A program made the position numbers and the translations under genes. The notes beneath the pieces are model-generated. The model searched no databases. It worked only from the letters and a program-made list of their open reading frames with translations, and had not been told where the DNA came from. A stretch of 9,246 nucleotides of DNA from an uncultured Lachnospiraceae bacterium (GTDB lineage: Bacteria; Bacillota; Clostridia; Lachnospirales; Lachnospiraceae), in the NCBI GenBank assembly GCA_910580015.1, contig CAJTVT010000062.1:1-9246 (forward strand), given 5' to 3'. Every line of letters begins with the position of its first letter. The first letter of the stretch is position 1. Below are positions 6,780 through 9,246 of this stretch, piece by piece.

Positions 6780-7304
6780 CTATTCTCGAAAATAAGAAGA
6801 TCTTCCAGCACAGGAAGTGCTGATGGACTCAATCGCCACTCCTCCACCACGGACAATCTCAATATTTCTAAATTTACTCTTCAAAAGATCAATCAACTCA
6901 TTATTCCGCCGTTCTGTCATCTTGCATTCTAACAAAATACTGTCTGTTCCAATATCCGATACTTCCACCTGGAATACCTGGGCAATCTGAAACAATTCTG
7001 CCTTATCTGCCACAGAACATTCCTTCACCTTCGCAAACAAAATCTCTTTCATGTGAATGGGCTTATCCGTAAAATCCATAACTTTGATGACCTCAACCAT
7101 CCGATTTAGCTGCTTTTTAATCTGCTCAAAAGTAATGTCGTCACTGGTCACACAGATCGTCATCCGAGACACTGATTCATCCTCCGTAGTACCCACAGTA
7201 AGGCTCTGCATATTATAAGATTTGCCAGAAAAAAGACCAGAAATTTTTGCCAGGACACCCACCTGATTTTCCACATACAATGCAATCCATCTGTTTTTTG
7301 TCAT
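6780..7304 (-). CDS. ilvN: Acetolactate synthase small (regulatory) subunit
   Basis: This 174-residue protein begins with an ACT domain (about residues 6-78): VENQVGVLAKISGLFS, then YNMQSLTVG and SRMTI, all characteristic of IlvN/IlvH. A second domain (about 80-160) starts at DKPIHMKEI and ends in FRNIEIVRGGGVAIE. The small subunit activates IlvB and confers feedback inhibition by valine. Asn13 and Gly16 of the valine-binding loop are present, so feedback control is probably retained. The C-terminus extends some 14 residues past the usual family end (SISTSCAGRSSYFRE). It starts 18 bp after ilvB with a purine-rich binding site (AAAGGGGACAGGA), consistent with translation from the same mRNA. 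E. coli calls the equivalent subunit ilvH or ilvN depending on the isozyme. Confidence 0.95.
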   Translation of the reverse strand: MTKNRWIALYVENQVGVLAKISGLFSGKSYNMQSLTVGTTEDESVSRMTICVTSDDITFEQIKKQLNRMVEVIKVMDFTDKPIHMKEILFAKVKECSVADKAELFQIAQVFQVEVSDIGTDSILLECKMTERRNNELIDLLKSKFRNIEIVRGGGVAIESISTSCAGRSSYFRE

Positions 7305-7322
7305 GATTCCTGTCCCCTTTCT

Positions 7323-9047
7323 TTATTTTAAAATCATCTCTGTCATAGGATTTCCACCCTTGACCATGGGTAGTACAAGTTCTTCCGTAGCAATCATAAA
7401 CTCAATCAACGCAAGTGTGTCACATTGTCTTGCCTGCTCCAACGCTGGAATAATCTCTTCTTCTTTGGTCACCCGAATCCCCCATGCACCATAGCTCTCT
7501 GCCAGCTTCACAAAATCTGGCTCATACGGAGGACAACCAGGATTCGGCCCTTTACAGTCTCCGGGACAACCCTTTCTTCTTCTCAGACAAGTTGCCTCAT
7601 AACGTTTTCCATAAAATAACTGCTGCATCTGACGCACCATACCTAAATAATAATTGTTAAAAATACACACAATCACATTGGCATTCTGCGCCATGGCGGT
7701 AGCAAGTTCCTGAAGATTCATCTGCATACCACCATCGCCGCTGATACAGATCACAGGCTTATCTGGACATCCGATTTTCGCACCGATCGCCGCTGGAAAT
7801 CCAAATCCCATGGTGCCCAGTCCCCCAGAAGTGATAAACTGTTTATGTTCGTTCAGCTCTATGTACTGGGTGGCCCACATCTGATGCTGCCCCACGTCTG
7901 TGACAATGATTCCCTCTGAAAATTGTTCATTAATTTTCTCAAAAATCATCTGTGGTGTCATCCCTTTATCCTTGCGCATCTGTAACGGATTTTGCTGATT
8001 CCATTCCTGAATCTGCTCCAGCCACTCCTGCGTTTCCTGAGGTTCCGCCCACTCAAGCAGTTTTTCCAGAGCCAAATTAGCATCCGCCACAATCGGCACA
8101 TCCACCACCACATTTCTAGAAATAGAAGCAGTGTCAACGTCCACATGGACAATCTGCGCTTTCGGCGCAAATTCATTTAGATCGCCGGTAATCCGATCAT
8201 TAAATCTAGTTCCAATGGAAAACAGCACATCACATTCTCCCACCGCCATATTAGCAGCATACCGCCCATGCATTCCACTGTTTCCAACATAATAGGGATG
8301 GTTTGTAGGGATAGCTCCCTTCCCCATCACAGTAGTCACCACCGGAATCTTTGTCTTTTCCACCAGTGCCAGCAGCTTGTCATTCGCTTTGGCAATATTA
8401 ACGCCTCCCCCAATCAAAAGCAATGGCTTCCTGGCAGACTTTAACAGCTTATAGCCCTTTTTCAACTGGCCGATATGAACGCTCTCATTGGGCTTGTAAC
8501 CCCGAATAGACACCTCTTGCGGATATTCTCCTGGCCCCATGGCCGTCTGAATGTCTTTGGGCAGGTCAATCAACACAGGGCCTGGTCTTCCCGTCCTGGC
8601 AATGTAAAAGGCCATCTTTAATATTTTGCCAAGTTCCTTTCTGTCACGGACTGTCACACCATATTTGGTGATACTCCTGGTCATGCCCACAATATCCACT
8701 TCCTGAAAGGCGTCATTGCCGATTAAATTCAATGGAACCTGGCCTGTGATGCATACCAATGGAATACTGTCATAATGTGCGTCTGCAAGACCTGTGATAA
8801 TATTTGTAGCCCCTGGACCGCTGGTTACAATGCAGACACCTGTCTTTCCCGTGGCACGAGCATATCCTTCCGCTTCGTGGATCAACCCCTGCTCATGTCG
8901 AGGCAGCACCAATTCGATCTCCTCATGTTTATATAACTCATCCAAAATATCCGTCACCATTCCGCCTGGATAGCCAAATACCGTATCCACGCCCTCCTCC
9001 AGCAACGCTTTTACAAATAATTTCCTTCCTGCAATATCCATTGCCAT
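7323..9047 (-). CDS. ilvB: Acetolactate synthase large (catalytic) subunit
   Basis: This 574-residue ThDP/FAD-dependent enzyme condenses two pyruvates to 2-acetolactate, or pyruvate with 2-oxobutyrate to 2-aceto-2-hydroxybutyrate, the first common step of valine, leucine and isoleucine synthesis. Visible marks are VFGYPGG at 23-29, the catalytic Glu52 in PRHEQG, the central FAD-binding region with IGTRFNDR, LGTMGFGFPAAIGA, and the ThDP motif GDG at 437-439 ending at Asn464-Asn465. After the FYGKRYEAT segment there is a Cys-rich insert with Cys487, Cys494, Cys498 and Cys505, absent from classical IlvB and IlvI. I start the gene at ATG 9047 because GAGGTG lies 6 nt upstream. A GTG 23 codons earlier has no such site and adds residues unlike the family N-terminus. 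Confidence 0.96.
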   Translation of the reverse strand: MAMDIAGRKLFVKALLEEGVDTVFGYPGGMVTDILDELYKHEEIELVLPRHEQGLIHEAEGYARATGKTGVCIVTSGPGATNIITGLADAHYDSIPLVCITGQVPLNLIGNDAFQEVDIVGMTRSITKYGVTVRDRKELGKILKMAFYIARTGRPGPVLIDLPKDIQTAMGPGEYPQEVSIRGYKPNESVHIGQLKKGYKLLKSARKPLLLIGGGVNIAKANDKLLALVEKTKIPVVTTVMGKGAIPTNHPYYVGNSGMHGRYAANMAVGECDVLFSIGTRFNDRITGDLNEFAPKAQIVHVDVDTASISRNVVVDVPIVADANLALEKLLEWAEPQETQEWLEQIQEWNQQNPLQMRKDKGMTPQMIFEKINEQFSEGIIVTDVGQHQMWATQYIELNEHKQFITSGGLGTMGFGFPAAIGAKIGCPDKPVICISGDGGMQMNLQELATAMAQNANVIVCIFNNYYLGMVRQMQQLFYGKRYEATCLRRRKGCPGDCKGPNPGCPPYEPDFVKLAESYGAWGIRVTKEEEIIPALEQARQCDTLALIEFMIATEELVLPMVKGGNPMTEMILK

Positions 9048-9053
9048 CTCTGT

Positions 9054-9059
9054 CACCTC
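9054..9059 (-). promoter_or_regulatory. ilvB ribosome binding site that decides the start
   Basis: GAGGTG on the minus strand lies 6 nt before ATG 9047. It selects the MAMDIAG start over the in-frame GTG at 9116 and over the ATG two codons downstream. Confidence 0.75.
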
Positions 9060-9122
9060 TATATTGTATTTATTGTAAATAGATATCATATCATTGACTA
9101 CTCTGTACAGGCGCACATCACC

Positions 9123-9148
9123 CGCAGAACCATAAATTCTGCGTTTTT
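9123..9148. repeat. Hairpin in the ilvB leader with a plus-strand T-run
   Basis: CGCAGAA (9123-9129) pairs with TTCTGCG (9137-9143) around a 7-base loop, followed by T5 at 9144-9148 on the plus strand. Read from the plus strand it resembles a short intrinsic terminator that would stop antisense transcription entering from ilvB. On the minus strand it is a leader hairpin preceded by A5, about 75 nt before the ilvB start. The function is not determined. Confidence 0.5.
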
Positions 9149-9171
9149 ATGGCCTGGAAGTTATAGTTTTC

Positions 9172-9204
9172 CTGTTATTGTAACAGATAACTTATACGAA
9201 GGGA
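9172..9204 (-). promoter_or_regulatory. Candidate ilvB promoter overlapped by a 15-bp palindrome
   Basis: On the minus strand, TGTTACAAT (-10 TACAAT at 9177-9182 with an upstream TG) forms an extended -10. The -35 at 17-bp spacing is TTCCCT (9200-9205 region) and weak. A perfect palindrome CTGTTA-CAA-TAACAG (9172-9186) covers the -10, an arrangement typical of a repressor operator. The predicted transcript would have a leader of roughly 120 nt. No T-box core (GGGTGG..CCGCG) is visible between here and ilvB. Confidence 0.4.
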
Positions 9205-9246
9205 ACCCCTATTTTTTTGAGTTTCCCCATTTTGCAATTCATAGTG

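Noticed and set aside
9048..9116. Longer ilvB start at GTG 9116
   Set aside because: The extra 23 residues do not resemble IlvB N-termini, and a GAGGTG site precisely supports ATG 9047.
9048..9246. T-box riboswitch or BCAA leader peptide upstream of ilvB
   Set aside because: No T-box core motif or Leu/Val/Ile-rich short ORF is visible. The only short ATG ORF in the leader encodes a six-residue peptide (MCACTE). The leader may extend beyond the window.

Overview
The window looks like chromosome from a low-to-moderate GC member of the Clostridia, most likely Lachnospiraceae. The basis is base composition, strong GGAGG-type ribosome binding sites, and an acetolactate synthase carrying a Cys-rich insert that I associate with that group. 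The taxonomic call is inference. Every convincing gene is on the minus strand, so the window reads right to left.

Right part (about 6126-9246): a biosynthetic operon. ilvB and ilvN (acetolactate synthase catalytic and regulatory subunits) are 18 bp apart. A nicotinamidase-like cysteine hydrolase follows after 74 bp, and a clear intrinsic terminator closes the unit at 6126-6171. The ilvB leader holds a perfect 15-bp palindrome over a candidate promoter and a separate hairpin. No T-box was seen.

Middle (5632-6183): 552 bases without a gene. They hold two copies of a 117-bp direct repeat (about 93% identical), each able to fold into a composite hairpin followed by a T-run on the plus strand. 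Copy 2 runs into a very strong 50-bp inverted repeat that abuts the ilv terminator. Next to rdrA is a minus-strand promoter with an extended -10, overlapped by two tandem 11-bp repeats.

Left part (286-5631): a two-gene operon that I identify as a RADAR anti-phage system. The first gene encodes a 923-residue P-loop NTPase (RdrA). The second, 24 bp downstream, encodes an 849-residue divergent adenosine deaminase (RdrB) with all metal-binding and catalytic motifs present but widely spaced by insertions. RADAR is a known system: the two proteins form a giant complex that deaminates adenosine nucleotides and/or RNA on phage infection. No full-length third RADAR component is visible. A weakly supported 45-codon ORF with a signal-peptide-like N-terminus follows rdrB.

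The layout suggests a defence cassette inserted beside a core amino-acid operon, with a repeat-rich junction between them. The left border of the cassette is outside or at the edge of the window.
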